From an uncultured Lachnospiraceae bacterium (lineage in GTDB: Bacteria > Bacillota > Clostridia > Lachnospirales > Lachnospiraceae), in contig CANRNJ010000007.1 in the NCBI GenBank assembly GCA_947631955.1, positions 62,001 to 126,000 of the forward strand: DNA of 64,000 nt, given 5' to 3'. This document shows positions 26,501 to 35,947 of this stretch, piece after piece (within the stretch, counting starts at the first letter, position 1; every line of letters starts with the position of its first letter). The position numbers were made by a program, and so were the translations under genes. The notes beneath the pieces were generated by a model that saw only the letters and a program-made list of their open reading frames with translations, was not told the origin of the DNA and searched no databases.

Positions 26501-27028
26501 CGTGATGAACCTGTCGTGAATGTAGTCCAAAAAAGCCTGATACAGCACAGTAAGATCCTGAAGCTTATAGTACAGTGCCCCGCGGGCCTGCGCATGTTCC
26601 GTCAGCCGCTCCATCTCCCGGATACCGATGCCGTACTGCATAAATTCCGAGATGGCGGATTTTACCTCATGGATATAGCCGATCTTGTGCAGATGCGTCC
26701 CCATGACCTGAAGCTGCCCCAGATACTGCTGCGCCACTTTGCGCAGCACCAGACTCTTCCCTGTATCATCCAGCACGGGGATGTTTTCATATCCGACTTC
26801 TTCCAGAATACGATGGGTCAGTCTGCCAAAACTTAAGACGTCTATATTCATGATGATATGGCGGGGATGCTCCAGAACAAGATCCATCTGCGTCTGCATG
26901 GTAAACTGGTCCGGCACGATCAACAGATAATTGACTTCCGGATTTTTCTGCGCCGCCCGGATGATATCCTCATGAAGTTTTCTGCTTTTGCCGGAGCCCG
27001 ATGCCCCGAAATAAAACTGCAGCGACAT
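23573..27028 (-). CDS. addB: ATP-dependent helicase/nuclease subunit B (AddB)
   Basis: Partner of AddA. About 1151 residues. Walker A FGASGSGKSRKL at the N-terminus, an inactivated helicase-like body, and a C-terminal nuclease domain with VIDYKSG. Four cysteines fit the 4Fe-4S cluster of AddB: one in YAACAYAHF (about 780) and CTYCSYKSVC near the end. The ATG at 27028 is preceded by AGGAGG at a long spacing; a TTG three codons upstream is the alternative. First gene of the addBA operon, closed by the strong terminator at 19656-19691. Confidence 0.95.
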   Translation of the reverse strand: MSLQFYFGASGSGKSRKLHEDIIRAAQKNPEVNYLLIVPDQFTMQTQMDLVLEHPRHIIMNIDVLSFGRLTHRILEEVGYENIPVLDDTGKSLVLRKVAQQYLGQLQVMGTHLHKIGYIHEVKSAISEFMQYGIGIREMERLTEHAQARGALYYKLQDLTVLYQAFLDYIHDRFITTEETLDRLREALPKSGIIRNSVVAFDGFTGFTPVQYRVIQELIGLSKKVIVTVTIDDRENPYQLDGEHRLFHLSKKTVSDLRRLTRQIEAEEEKAVWCLDRINGRLPRFADNPELSHMERNLFRYPSDVYEGPVEHLNLSEASTPREEVRQTCIAVRRLLADAENSGQDLYYRDIAVVTGDMEAYGSAIEEEFAKFGIPIYLDRTRGILHNPFAEYIRSALQIVLQDFSYESVFHYLRTGLTGFETEDIDRLENYIRRFGIRGKKRWNDIFVYKEEDPEGEESALQRLEQYNAMRVQLLEQLAPLLEPAQTAGGMVRALYDFLVVNGSQQKLAHYEQQFKEEGDLARAKEYGQIYVLVVDLLDQIHELLADEEMELKEFSDILDSGLAEISVGTIPQNVDRVLAGDIERTRLKQVKILFFLGINDGNIPKEADNGGIISDMDREFLQGSGLELAPTPRQQMYIQRLYLYLNMTKPSGKLYLSYAKVDNNGHSIRPAYLIDLVRKLYPSLTPKRPEEDPAEEQIVCGADGIGVLADMLRDYAGGRLSGEAGRRMYALYHSYKDLPEYRRIVGQLTDTAFYCYRDTPLSKTVTRMLYGTVLKNSVSRLERYAACAYAHFLQYGLALKERGEYSFKDVDIGNVFHSVLELFARKLEENGYTWFDFPSQEARRMVTEAVEAYAAVYGETILYSSARNRYLIERMTRILTRTVLTLQQQLKKGSFVPERFEMSFSVTDDLDSFNIALNDQEKMRLSGRIDRVDACEDNDTVYVKVIDYKSGSRRFDLAALYYGLQLQLVVYMNAAVEMEQKKHPDKKIVPAAMLYYHIDDPVVENGADMTPEEINGELLRRLAMTGIVNENDTSVRLLDRDFSTKSDILPLERKKDGSFTAGSSVINEEDMAAVSNYVNQKIRQIGTEILDGTISVNPYEQGGNQACTYCSYKSVCGFDGRVAGYRMRRLPKMSFDEAMEMIHKELDGGE

Positions 27029-27137
27029 TCTGTACAATGCCTCCTATACGGTATCGAATCTATTTTATCACATTTGAAGAAAATTGAAAAACAGGGAATC
27101 CGTTTTCTGTATACAGGTCAGAATCCATTGCCCGCGC

Positions 27138-27222
27138 AAAAAAGACACCTATTGCGGGAACGCTGTCTGTAAGCCATGCCGGCCGCGGACAGTCTTCCGC
27201 ATATAGGTGTCTTTTCTTTTTT
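27138..27222 (-). terminator. Large branched terminator after metQ
   Basis: AAAAGACACCTAT pairs with ATAGGTGTCTTTT. Inside are a second stem (GCGGGAA/TTCCGC) and a third (CTGTC/GACAG). T runs follow on both sides, so it can end transcription in either direction between metQ and addB. Confidence 0.8.
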
Positions 27223-27282
27223 TACGTTATCTGTTTCCGGCCTGCGGCGCTGCCGTTCATTCCGCCGGTGTTAAGCCGCCGC

Positions 27283-28227
27283 TTACTCGGTAAAAGGGAT
27301 AACGCCGCCGTCGTATGTGTTATTGATATAATCCACAATGGCGTCAGACTTTAACGCCTCTATCAGCGCTTTGATCCCTTCGTTGTTCTCGTTGCCTTCT
27401 TTTACGGCGATCACGTTCACATAGGTCTGCGCCGCTTCCGAATCGGACTTCTCATAGGCCACCGCGTCTTTGCTTACGGAGAAACCTGCCTCCATAGCAT
27501 AGTTGCCGTTCATGACCGCAAACGCTACCTCGTCTTTTACTCTGGGAACCTGCGCTGCCTCCAATTCCTGAATCGTGATATCGTACGGATTGTCAACGAT
27601 ATCTCTTACGGTCGCCTCCAGTCCGACGCCGTCTTTCAGCGTGAGGATCCCGTTATCCTGCAGCAGCAGGAGCGCTCTCGCCTCGTTGGTCGTATCGTTG
27701 GGCACCGCGATCACATCGCCGCTCTCCAACGTGGTCAGGTCGCTCTTTGTTCCCGGATAGATGCCGAACGGCTCATAGTGGATACCGCCCGCATTTACCA
27801 GATGCGTCCCCTGTTCCTCGTTAAAAGAATTCAAATACGGAATATGCTGGAAGTAGTTTGCATCAAACTCGCCGCTCTCCACAACCAGATTGGGCTGTAC
27901 ATAATCGTCAAATACCGTGACATCCAGTTCCCATCCCTGCTCTGCAAGAATCGGCTTGACCTGCTCTAAGATCTCCGCATGGGGTGTCGCAGAAGCTGCG
28001 ATCTTGATCGTGCCTTTGGACTCTGTCTGTGCGCTTTCGTCCGCCGCAGCATCTTCCGTCGGAGCTGCTGTGTCCGCCGCAGCATCTTCCGTCGGAGCTG
28101 CTGTGTCCGCCGCAGTATCTTCCGTTGGAGCTGCTGTGTCCGCCGCAGCATCGCTGCTGCCGCATGCTGTCAGTGTGCCGACGGCCAGTGCCGCCGCCAA
28201 AATACCTGCAATCCATTTTTTCTTCAT
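27283..28227 (-). CDS. metQ: Methionine-binding lipoprotein (MetQ/NlpA)
   Basis: Extracytoplasmic substrate-binding lipoprotein of the D/L-methionine importer. The signal peptide MKKKWIAGILAAALAVGTLT ends in a lipobox with Cys22. A linker of about 50 residues contains repeated TAAPTEDAAAD units. The NlpA domain follows (IKIAASATPHAEILEQVKPI ... FDANYFQHIPYLNSFNEE ... VAFAVMNGNYAMEAGF). Start at 28227 with AAGGAGGAG. Third gene of metNIQ. The tandem linker suggests length variation between strains. Confidence 0.93.
   Translation of the reverse strand: MKKKWIAGILAAALAVGTLTACGSSDAAADTAAPTEDTAADTAAPTEDAAADTAAPTEDAAADESAQTESKGTIKIAASATPHAEILEQVKPILAEQGWELDVTVFDDYVQPNLVVESGEFDANYFQHIPYLNSFNEEQGTHLVNAGGIHYEPFGIYPGTKSDLTTLESGDVIAVPNDTTNEARALLLLQDNGILTLKDGVGLEATVRDIVDNPYDITIQELEAAQVPRVKDEVAFAVMNGNYAMEAGFSVSKDAVAYEKSDSEAAQTYVNVIAVKEGNENNEGIKALIEALKSDAIVDYINNTYDGGVIPFTE
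28036..28150 (-). repeat. 33-bp tandem repeat in the metQ linker
   Basis: Units of 33 bp (GCAGCATCTTCCGTCGGAGC on the plus strand, continuing TGCTGTGTCCGCC) repeated about three and a half times in frame, encoding DTAAPTEDAAA. Confidence 0.8.
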
Positions 28228-28331
28228 AACTTTCTCCTCCTTAGGCGCCTTCAGCGTCTTTTTTCCTATATAAAAAGCAGTCCGGCTGCTTCTTATATGC
28301 AATGCTGCATCAATAATGATATCCTTTATGC

Positions 28332-28994
28332 TCAGCGTTTTCTTCGGTCCAGTTTCACCGACATCCGCATACCCAGCGTCTGGAAGATCTGCACCAGTAT
28401 GACCAAAAGCACCACGGCCGCAAGCATGATATCCGACTCGTAACGATAGTACCCGTAGCGCATCGCGATGTCGCCGAGTCCGCCGCCGCCGACAATACCC
28501 GCCATCGCGGAATAGCCGAGGATCGTGCCCAGAGCGATCGTCACGCCTACCAGTATCGAGGTCCTCGCCTCCACGAGCAGCACCCGGACGATGATCGTCA
28601 TGGTACCGGCGCCCATACTCTGCGCTGCCTCGATCACACCGTGATCCACCTCCTTCAGGGAGGACTCTATCATACGCCCGATAAAAGGCGCCGCCGCAAC
28701 GGTAAGCGGCACAACGGTCGCCGCCGTTCCATAACTTCTTCCCACGATCAGTTTGGTGAACGGCATGATCAGAATGAGCAGGATCAAAAACGGGATGCTT
28801 CGGACGATATTGGCGATGATATCCAATATCTTATATACGACCGCGTTCGGTCTGATCCCGTCCCTGTCCGTCACGGCGAGGGCGATCCCCATGGGGAGTC
28901 CCAGAAGATAGCCGAAAAATGTTGACAACAGTGTCATAAACAAGGTATCCAACGTACCTTCCCACATCATCAGTGTCATTTCTTTAGTCCACAT
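28332..28994 (-). CDS. metI: Methionine ABC transporter permease (MetI)
   Basis: Inner-membrane permease of the methionine importer. The 220 residues have about five helices and the EAA loop EAAQSMGAGTMTIIVRVLLV that contacts the ATPase. The MAGIVGGGGLGDIAMRYGYY block is a hallmark of MetI. The start overlaps the metN stop by about 11 nt, so translation is coupled. Confidence 0.95.
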   Translation of the reverse strand: MWTKEMTLMMWEGTLDTLFMTLLSTFFGYLLGLPMGIALAVTDRDGIRPNAVVYKILDIIANIVRSIPFLILLILIMPFTKLIVGRSYGTAATVVPLTVAAAPFIGRMIESSLKEVDHGVIEAAQSMGAGTMTIIVRVLLVEARTSILVGVTIALGTILGYSAMAGIVGGGGLGDIAMRYGYYRYESDIMLAAVVLLVILVQIFQTLGMRMSVKLDRRKR

Positions 28995-30054
28995 ATCCGT
29001 CCACCTCCTCTACCGCAAGACCTCTTTCTATCAGATAATCCTTCATTTCCTGTTGTATCTGCGCGTCGTCGGGCAGGCTTAAGATCATCTCGCCCCTCGC
29101 AATGCCCTCCACGTTTTTTGTGTCGGCCCGCAGGATGTTGATCGGCTGTCCGAAGCGCAGCACCATATTGGCGATGACCGGCTCAAAAGAAGAATTGACG
29201 GAAAAGACGATACGGATACAGCACTTGCCTTTCATCAAATCTTTCTGACGATCCTCCAGAGTCCGGCGCTCCTCGCCTTTCCCCTTGACGATCAGTTCTT
29301 TTGCTTCCTGAGTCTTCGGGTGTTCAAAGATATCCGCCACCCTTCCCTGTTCCACCAATCTGCCGCCGCCGATGATCGCCACATGAGAGCAGATCTCCCT
29401 GACCACCGACATCTCATGAGTGATGATCACGATCGTAATGCCGTAATCCCTATTGATCTGCTTCAACAGCTGCAGAATGGACTGCGTCGTCTGCGGATCG
29501 AGCGCGCTCGTAGCCTCGTCGCACAACAGTATCTTCGGATTCGCCGCCAAGGCTCTTGCGATCGCCACACGCTGCTTCTGACCGCCGGACAGCTGCGAAG
29601 GATACGCCTTTGCCTTTTCCGACATGCCCACGATCTCCAACAGTTCCGCGGCGCGTTTCCTTGCATCCTTCTTACTGATCGTGCCCCTTTTGCCGCCGTC
29701 CTTTTTACCGACACCGCCATACAGCAGGGGAAAACAGATGTTGTCCGTAACGTTCTTCTGCATCAGCAGATTAAAATGCTGGAAGATCATAGCGATCTCC
29801 GCCCGCTGCGCCCGGAGTTCTTTCTCCGATAATGCGCTTAGATCCCTGCCTTCTATCTCAACGGTACCGGAAGTCGGCCGTTCGAGAAAGTTCAGGCAGC
29901 GCACCAGCGTACTCTTGCCGGCGCCCGACATACCGATGATACCGTATATGTCCCCCGCTTGGATCGACAGGCTGATGTCCTGAAGCGCCTCGACGTCCGC
30001 ATCCTTGGTCACAAAGGTTTTGCTAAGATTATGAACTTCTATGATTCCCGCCAT
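28984..30054 (-). CDS. metN: Methionine ABC transporter ATPase (MetN)
   Basis: ATPase of MetNIQ. About 356 residues. Walker A GMSGAGKSTLVRC, Q-loop IFQHFNLL, signature LSGGQKQRVAIARAL, Walker B ILLCDEATSALD, H-loop ITHEMSVV, and the C-terminal NIL domain (about 265-350, SSFEPVIANMVLRFGQPINI) that senses methionine for trans-inhibition. An insert GGVGKKDGGKRGTISKKD lies between Q-loop and signature. The ATG at 30054 has GGAG upstream; the frame is open 20 codons further. No SAM riboswitch is visible upstream. Confidence 0.95.
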   Translation of the reverse strand: MAGIIEVHNLSKTFVTKDADVEALQDISLSIQAGDIYGIIGMSGAGKSTLVRCLNFLERPTSGTVEIEGRDLSALSEKELRAQRAEIAMIFQHFNLLMQKNVTDNICFPLLYGGVGKKDGGKRGTISKKDARKRAAELLEIVGMSEKAKAYPSQLSGGQKQRVAIARALAANPKILLCDEATSALDPQTTQSILQLLKQINRDYGITIVIITHEMSVVREICSHVAIIGGGRLVEQGRVADIFEHPKTQEAKELIVKGKGEERRTLEDRQKDLMKGKCCIRIVFSVNSSFEPVIANMVLRFGQPINILRADTKNVEGIARGEMILSLPDDAQIQQEMKDYLIERGLAVEEVDGYVD

Positions 30055-30123
30055 TATGCTCAACTCCATTCCCGCAGGCCGATCTGACCGGCCCGCCATA
30101 CATACTTCATACATTCCTGACTA

Positions 30124-30151
30124 CTTTAGTATGAATGTCGGAATTTGTCAA
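30124..30151 (-). promoter_or_regulatory. Candidate promoter of metNIQ
   Basis: TTGACA (30146-30151) with a weak -10-like TACTAA/CTAAAG about 16 nt downstream on the minus strand, about 75 nt before the metN start. Confidence 0.4.
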
Positions 30152-30345
30152 GCCGTTCGTACCGCGCTGCTGCCTAAATCGTACCGGCGCCGCTGTCCGG
30201 ATCTCTTCCGCTTACTTTATGGACGATATTTGGCTTAAACATATTTCCTACTTTTTTGATATGTTTAATATGATTAGATGATACATCCATATCCTGCAGC
30301 TGTCAACTACTATTTTAAAAAATATTAAAACTTGAAATAAATAAA

Positions 30346-32130
30346 CTACTTAAGCCTGATATATCTTCGATTTTTAGTTGCAGCAGTACACGCCAACACA
30401 CCCAACTCTATTAATTCATTTAAAAGCTGCCTCGTTCTTGGCCCTTTAAGTCCTATTTGGGCAGCAATTTCTTCTGTACTATATTCCACCCCGATTTCCA
30501 TACATTTCAAAATCTGATTTTGCCGGGCAGATAAAGTCCTTCCATTATATTCTGCTGATTCTGCTGATTTTTCTGCTGATTCTGCTGATTTTTCTGCTAG
30601 CAATTCGGCAAATCGCTCAGCATTTAATGTCAAATCATTTTCCAACGGCAATTTATCAGTAATAACTTTTAGAGAGTTCCTGACCGCTTCAAATTGACTG
30701 GTCGTTAGAACAGGTATAGCTTCTGTCAATGCTTTAAGTCCTTCTTCCATATTATCAATTTTAGATATGGCGATTTTATTGAGTGAAGATTGCAGCAGGC
30801 TCGATATCTCCTGAGCCTGCTGAGGCAGATCATTAAGGTTTGTGACGATTTGCTCTTCTAATTCAGTCAATCCATTCAGCCACGTTGGTTCATGTATAAA
30901 TAATCTGGTAATAAAGTAACTTCTGTCTTCATCCGTTTCAAATTCCGGTTTGGGCGAACCATTAGCTTCCAAAGCATCTAAGATCTTTTTAAATCCGGTA
31001 TTTCTGCCCTCAGTCAAATGCAGTTCTTTCAGGAAATCTCCGATACGGCGATTCCGATATCTGCGGTTAGAAACACGATAATTTTTTAATCCTTCCTGCG
31101 TTACGGAACGATCCGGTCCCGGATAGCTTACTATCTCTATCCTATCCGGCTCTACACGCACTTCTATCGGTTCCCTGACATCATATGCCCGATGATATAC
31201 CGCATTTGACAGGGCTTCCTCTATCGCTGCATACGGATAATTGAAAAAACGGTCTGCTTCCGCCCGGTCCGAATGTTTTACCACCCGCTCCGTAATAATA
31301 GTATTTTTGATAAATTGCAGGGCATCCCTGAGTTGTTGATGAATCGGACCTTTAAACGTATTTTCAATAATGGCATTTCCACCCAATCCTTCCGGGAATT
31401 GGACGACATCTATCTGTGTATAGGGAAAAAACTTGTCCGGTTCCATGCAGAAAAACATCAATCCCACATTTTTGGGTTTCACATATTCCGGAAGATTGTT
31501 GATGATATTCATATCGCTGCACACTTCTGCAAAATCCCCTGTTTTTGCTTTTTCATACAAGGAACTCTTGATTTCTTTCAAATAATTCTGGATCAGTGTT
31601 ATATTCAGATCAGACAATTCTGCCTGAGGATTCATCTGATCATCAAAAGGAACTCTGTTGGCAAGGCTGAACAAATCTTTCACTTCATCGTCCGTAGGTT
31701 GTACCGTATTGGAGGCTTTGCGGATATAATAAATATGTTCCCTGCTATCCTTAGCCATTGTTTTCGGCGAAGAATACGGTCTGCTATCTCCACCCGGACA
31801 CCAGAGAACAAGAAACTGTTTATCCTGATAGGTTTCCACACTGATAACAGGCGTATAATTAGGCCGGATCAGCTTGCACTTCGCATAAATATCTTTCTGA
31901 TATGCATCAAGTTTATCTGCCGGAACACCCTGAAGCGGATAAACAGGCCGCCCATTCTCTTCCTTTACGCCAATTATAATATACCCGCTGCCCCAATTGT
32001 CTAAGTCATTTGCGAATGCGCAGACGGTTTTCAGGGAAACTGCCGGATCCCAGCTTTCTTTGAATTCAATCCTTGCCCATTCAACTACTTCACCGGATAA
32101 TAACGTTTTTACACTCGTTGGAATTGCCAT
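30346..32130 (-). CDS. AlbA_2/Schlafen-type putative ATP-binding protein
   Basis: A 594-residue protein of the divergent-AAA/Schlafen AlbA_2 group, often called RecG-like transcriptional regulators. The N-terminal AlbA_2 domain (about 15-150) has EFKESWDP, FANDLDNWGSGYIIIGV and HIYYIRKASNT. A GHKL/HATPase_c_4-type middle (about 280-400) has YPYAAIEEALSNAVYHRAYD and GRNTGFKKILDALE. A repeat linker (AEKSAESAEKSAESAE) leads to a C-terminal winged helix (about 535-594, EYSTEEIAAQIGLKGPRTRQ). The ribosome site is distant. The gene stands alone. A regulatory or defence role is possible; neither is shown. Confidence 0.75.
   Translation of the reverse strand: MAIPTSVKTLLSGEVVEWARIEFKESWDPAVSLKTVCAFANDLDNWGSGYIIIGVKEENGRPVYPLQGVPADKLDAYQKDIYAKCKLIRPNYTPVISVETYQDKQFLVLWCPGGDSRPYSSPKTMAKDSREHIYYIRKASNTVQPTDDEVKDLFSLANRVPFDDQMNPQAELSDLNITLIQNYLKEIKSSLYEKAKTGDFAEVCSDMNIINNLPEYVKPKNVGLMFFCMEPDKFFPYTQIDVVQFPEGLGGNAIIENTFKGPIHQQLRDALQFIKNTIITERVVKHSDRAEADRFFNYPYAAIEEALSNAVYHRAYDVREPIEVRVEPDRIEIVSYPGPDRSVTQEGLKNYRVSNRRYRNRRIGDFLKELHLTEGRNTGFKKILDALEANGSPKPEFETDEDRSYFITRLFIHEPTWLNGLTELEEQIVTNLNDLPQQAQEISSLLQSSLNKIAISKIDNMEEGLKALTEAIPVLTTSQFEAVRNSLKVITDKLPLENDLTLNAERFAELLAEKSAESAEKSAESAEYNGRTLSARQNQILKCMEIGVEYSTEEIAAQIGLKGPRTRQLLNELIELGVLACTAATKNRRYIRLK
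30551..30598 (-). repeat. 24-bp tandem repeat in the AlbA_2 gene
   Basis: TCTGCTGATTCTGCTGATTT repeated twice plus a partial, encoding AEKSAESA in frame between the helical part and the C-terminal winged helix. Confidence 0.7.
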
Positions 32131-32404
32131 AAATTCACTCGATTCCTCTCTTTTTGCAAAATATGTTTTAGGAGTCTTCTGTTTATCGTGTAATAATTAT
32201 CTGCTTTAAATAGATTTGTTTCAGTCTGATGTATAATAATCTTTTGAAACTTATTTCAATCATTTTAGCATATTTCCCTATCAAATTCATTATAATTCCC
32301 ATAAAAAACGAACAGCCAAAAATATTAAAATCAAAACCCCCAACTATCAAAACCGCATGACCGCATATTCCCGCCATCCGGCGCATCCGCCCGCGCAGGC
32401 ATAC

Positions 32405-32439
32405 AAAAAAGGCCGGAAATATATCTCATATCTCCGGCC
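32405..32439 (-). terminator. Terminator of glgP
   Basis: On the minus strand GGCCGGAGATATGA, then TATATTTCCGGCC, then TTTTTT. The stem is seven or more base pairs, placed about 55 nt after the glgP stop. Confidence 0.88.
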
Positions 32440-32492
32440 GTGCGCACTATCCCGCAGCTTATCGGATATCCTTTATGCCGGGACCGCTCTTT

Positions 32493-34802
32493 TTACCGCA
32501 GCTTCCAGATATCTCTGTTATATTCTTCAATGGTTCTGTCAGACGAGAAGAATCCTGCCTTGGCGATATTGACCAACATCATTCTGCGCCATTTCGCCTG
32601 ATCTTCATAATCCGCGATCATCCTGTCTTTCGTCTTGATATAATCCTCCAGATCGAGCAGCGTCATGAACCAGTCCTTGTTGAGCAGTTCGTCGTGCAGT
32701 CTTTTCAGGTTTTCTTTATGACCGGCTTTCATCGCCTGTCTGCCGATGATAAAATCGACCGCCTCTTTGATGACCGGACTCTTCTTATAATAATCCTTCG
32801 ACACATAATCCATCTTCTCGTAATGCTTGATGACCTGCTCGGACTTCTCGCCGAAAATATAAATATTGTCGTCGCCCACCAGTTCATGGATCTCCACGTT
32901 GGCCCCGTCAGACGTTCCGAGAGTGACAGCGCCGTTCAGCATATACTTCATATTGCCCGTGCCGGAAGCTTCCTTCGAGGCAAGGGAGATCTGCTCGGAG
33001 ATATCGCATGCGGGGATCATCTTCTCCGCATAGGCCACGTTGTAGTTTTCCACCATCAGCACCGTCATGTAAGGGCTTACGTCCGGATCGTTGTTGACGA
33101 TCTCCTGCAGCACAAGGATCAGGTGGATGATGTCCTGTGCGATCACATAAGCGGGAGCGGCCTTGGCGCCGAACATGAAGGTCAGCGGTCTTACCGGCTT
33201 CTTTCCGGCTTTGATCTCCAGATATTTATGAATAATGTAAAGCGCGTTCATCTGCTGGCGCTTATACTCGTGCAGCCGTTTACTCTGCAGATCGAAGATC
33301 GAGTCCGGATTTAAGGTGATCCCTTCTTTTTCCTTGATATATGCGGCAAGATCTTTCTTACGGTTCATCTTGATCTGCGCGATACGGTTCAGCACAGCCT
33401 CGTCGTCGATGTAGTCCAGAAGCTTCTCCAGTTTGTCCGCATCCTTCTTGAAGCTGTCGCCGATCGTTTCGGAAAGGAAATTGGACAGTTCATGATTACA
33501 GGACATGAGCCATCTCCGGAATGTGATGCCGTTCGTCTTGTTATTGAATTTCTCCGGATAGATCTTATAGAACGAATTCAGTTCGCTGTTCTTCAAGATC
33601 TCCGTATGGATCGCCGCCACGCCGTTTACCGAAAATCCATAGTGGATATCGATGTGCGCCATATGCACCCTCTTGTCCTTGTCAATGATCTGGACCTTGG
33701 GATCTTTGTACTTTTTGGCCACGCGCTTATCCAGTTCTTTAATGATCGGAACAAGCTGCGGCACTACCTTCTCCAGATACTTGAGCGGCCATTTTTCCAA
33801 GGCCTCTGCAAGGATGGTGTGGTTTGTATACGCGCAGGTCCTGCTGACCACATCGATGGCTTCATCCATCGTAAATGCCTTCTCCTCTACCAAGATCCGG
33901 ATCAATTCGGGAATGATCATCGTCGGATGGGTATCGTTGATCTGGATCACGGCATGATCATACATTCTGCGCAGATCGTACTGTTTCTCCTTCATCTCTT
34001 TTAAAATAAACTGCGCCGCATTGCTCACCATAAAATACTGCTGATAGATACGGAGCAGATTTCCCGCTTCATCCGAATCGTCCGGATACAAAAACAGCGT
34101 CAGGTTCTTCTCGATGTCTTCCTTGTCGAAATCGATCCCTTTCTTGACAAGCGCTTCATCAACCGATTCAATATCGAACAATCTCAGCTTGTTTACGCCG
34201 TTATCATATCCTATGACATCTATGTCATAAAGTCTGGAAGTTACCTTTTTGTCGCCGAAAGCCACCTCGAACGTCGTATCCGTCCGGGTCAGCCACGACT
34301 CTTCCTCGATCCAGTCGTTCTTCTCCGCCGTCTGCAGTCTGTCCTTAAAGACCTGTTTAAAAAGGCCGAAATGGTAATTCAGACCGATTCCATCTCCGGG
34401 GAGTCCCAGCGTTGCGATCGAATCGAGGAAACATGCCGCCAACCGGCCGAGTCCGCCGTTTCCCAGAGAAGGTTCCGGCTCTGCCTCTTCGATCTCGCTC
34501 AGTTTCTTCCCGTTCTTAAGAAGGATCTCGTTCAGCTTGTCGTAGATCCCCAGATTGATCAGATTGTTGGATAAAAGTTTTCCGATCAGGAACTCTGCCG
34601 AGATATAGTAGACCTTTTTCTCTCCCTCTATCGGCTCGGAAACCGCCATCAGCTTCTTGGTAAGCTTCAAAAGGCTGTAGTACAGCTCTTTGCTGTCACA
34701 TTCCGCCACGCTCCTGCCGTAGTCGTTTTCGGTCTGTTCCTCCAGTTCTTTCTCAATGTTCAGTACCAGTACATCCCTTTTCATGTTGCTTGCCTGCGTC
34801 AT
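32493..34802 (-). CDS. glgP: Glycogen/alpha-glucan phosphorylase
   Basis: Phosphorolyses alpha-1,4-glucans to glucose-1-phosphate (GT35). About 769 residues. It carries [51 protein letters not shown], and the pyridoxal-phosphate site [20 protein letters not shown] in which the Lys binds the cofactor. Shorter than typical bacterial enzymes because the N-terminal regulatory region is compact. I chose the ATG at 34802, which has AGGAGGG six bases upstream; the ATG at 34808 would abut that site. It follows a LacI-family gene by 40 nt. Confidence 0.95.
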   Translation of the reverse strand: MTQASNMKRDVLVLNIEKELEEQTENDYGRSVAECDSKELYYSLLKLTKKLMAVSEPIEGEKKVYYISAEFLIGKLLSNNLINLGIYDKLNEILLKNGKKLSEIEEAEPEPSLGNGGLGRLAACFLDSIATLGLPGDGIGLNYHFGLFKQVFKDRLQTAEKNDWIEEESWLTRTDTTFEVAFGDKKVTSRLYDIDVIGYDNGVNKLRLFDIESVDEALVKKGIDFDKEDIEKNLTLFLYPDDSDEAGNLLRIYQQYFMVSNAAQFILKEMKEKQYDLRRMYDHAVIQINDTHPTMIIPELIRILVEEKAFTMDEAIDVVSRTCAYTNHTILAEALEKWPLKYLEKVVPQLVPIIKELDKRVAKKYKDPKVQIIDKDKRVHMAHIDIHYGFSVNGVAAIHTEILKNSELNSFYKIYPEKFNNKTNGITFRRWLMSCNHELSNFLSETIGDSFKKDADKLEKLLDYIDDEAVLNRIAQIKMNRKKDLAAYIKEKEGITLNPDSIFDLQSKRLHEYKRQQMNALYIIHKYLEIKAGKKPVRPLTFMFGAKAAPAYVIAQDIIHLILVLQEIVNNDPDVSPYMTVLMVENYNVAYAEKMIPACDISEQISLASKEASGTGNMKYMLNGAVTLGTSDGANVEIHELVGDDNIYIFGEKSEQVIKHYEKMDYVSKDYYKKSPVIKEAVDFIIGRQAMKAGHKENLKRLHDELLNKDWFMTLLDLEDYIKTKDRMIADYEDQAKWRRMMLVNIAKAGFFSSDRTIEEYNRDIWKLR

Positions 34803-34842
34803 TTTCATCCCTCCTATATTTTTTGCCGCTCTGTTGTTTTCA

Positions 34843-35832
34843 TCAGCATATGATATCCATATATTTCATCCGCACCAGCTGGTAATCGAGCACGATCTGC
34901 TTTCCCTCGCCGCCGTCCAGAAGGCGTTTCAGTTCTTTCACCGCTTCGGATGCAATGCGCTTAAAATCCTGTCTGACCGTATTCATCTGCTTACCGGCAT
35001 ACCCCATCAGCGTAATGCCGTCGAAGCCGCATACCGGCCGGAAAATATCCATTTCGATCAGGGCTTTCATCGCGCCGATCGCCATCAGATCTGAGGCGCA
35101 AACGACGATATCTTTCCTTGCCGCATATTTAAAAGTAAGGTTGCGGGCCCGCAGTTCCGAAAATTCCCCGTCGCGTACAAGCAGCTTTACGTTTTTCTCT
35201 TCCGCAAGCCTCTTGATCCCTTTAAGCCGTTCCTCCGTCACATACCCGTTTTTCTTTCCGGACAGATACAGGATGCTTTTGCCTTTGTTTTCCATCAGCG
35301 TTTTCTTGGCCACATCGTACTGCGCTTTTTCCTGATCGATCCAGATCGATGAAGTGCTGGCGTTCACAAGCGGCGCGTCCACCACCACGATCTTGAAGAT
35401 CTGCGCCTCGATCAGTTTGTGCAGCACTTTATTGTCTTTTGACATGCCGAAGATAATGAGCCCTGTGATGCTCTGCGACTGCAGATAGCGTATTACCTCG
35501 TCGAAACTCTTGTTCCTGAGCATCGAGTAAAAAACCGTGATCACATCCAGATTGATGTCCACCGCCTGCCCGATCGTCCCCGACATATACTGCATATTGA
35601 TCTCGTCCACCGCCTGCGACACATTGTCCAGATTCAAAAGGAGAGCCACCCTGCCGGACTGTTTCGACGACAGCGCCGCCGCTACGGAATTGGGAACAAA
35701 ATTCAGCTCGGCTACCGCCTGATTTACCTTTTTTTTCGTTTCTTCGCTGACATTAGGGTAATGATTCAACACCTTCGACACCGTGGAGATCGCCACACCC
35801 GCATGTTTCGCAACGTCTTTGATCGATACCAT
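34843..35832 (-). CDS. LacI-family transcriptional regulator
   Basis: A 329-residue repressor. The N-terminal [23 protein letters not shown] and hinge [16 protein letters not shown] precede a periplasmic-binding-protein-like effector domain (about 60-329) with [12 protein letters not shown] and [15 protein letters not shown] palindrome TTGGAAATCGTTTTCCAA with a central CG, typical of LacI-family operators, lies 26-43 nt upstream of its start, pointing to autoregulation. Immediately upstream of glgP, so it may regulate glycogen breakdown; the effector is unknown. Confidence 0.9.
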   Translation of the reverse strand: MVSIKDVAKHAGVAISTVSKVLNHYPNVSEETKKKVNQAVAELNFVPNSVAAALSSKQSGRVALLLNLDNVSQAVDEINMQYMSGTIGQAVDINLDVITVFYSMLRNKSFDEVIRYLQSQSITGLIIFGMSKDNKVLHKLIEAQIFKIVVVDAPLVNASTSSIWIDQEKAQYDVAKKTLMENKGKSILYLSGKKNGYVTEERLKGIKRLAEEKNVKLLVRDGEFSELRARNLTFKYAARKDIVVCASDLMAIGAMKALIEMDIFRPVCGFDGITLMGYAGKQMNTVRQDFKRIASEAVKELKRLLDGGEGKQIVLDYQLVRMKYMDIIC

Positions 35833-35857
35833 ATTATCTTATGCACTCCGGATCGTA

Positions 35858-35875
35858 TTGGAAATCGTTTTCCAA
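35858..35875. promoter_or_regulatory. Putative LacI-family operator
   Basis: TTGGAAATCGTTTTCCAA, an 18-bp near-perfect palindrome centred on CG, just upstream of the lacI-type gene. Confidence 0.6.
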
Positions 35876-35947
35876 AAACATCATATAACAAATCGAAGGA
35901 TTTGTAAACCTCTGTTTGAAAAAAAATCGCAAACCTTTTGATCTTTC

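Noticed and set aside
30055-30345. SAM (S-box) riboswitch before metNIQ
   Set aside because: I looked for the S-box core and a terminator stem in the leader and found neither; only a TTGACA-type promoter is visible.
32183-32386. 67-codon minus-strand frame upstream of the AlbA_2 gene
   Set aside because: No ribosome site, unusual composition, and it begins next to the glgP terminator.
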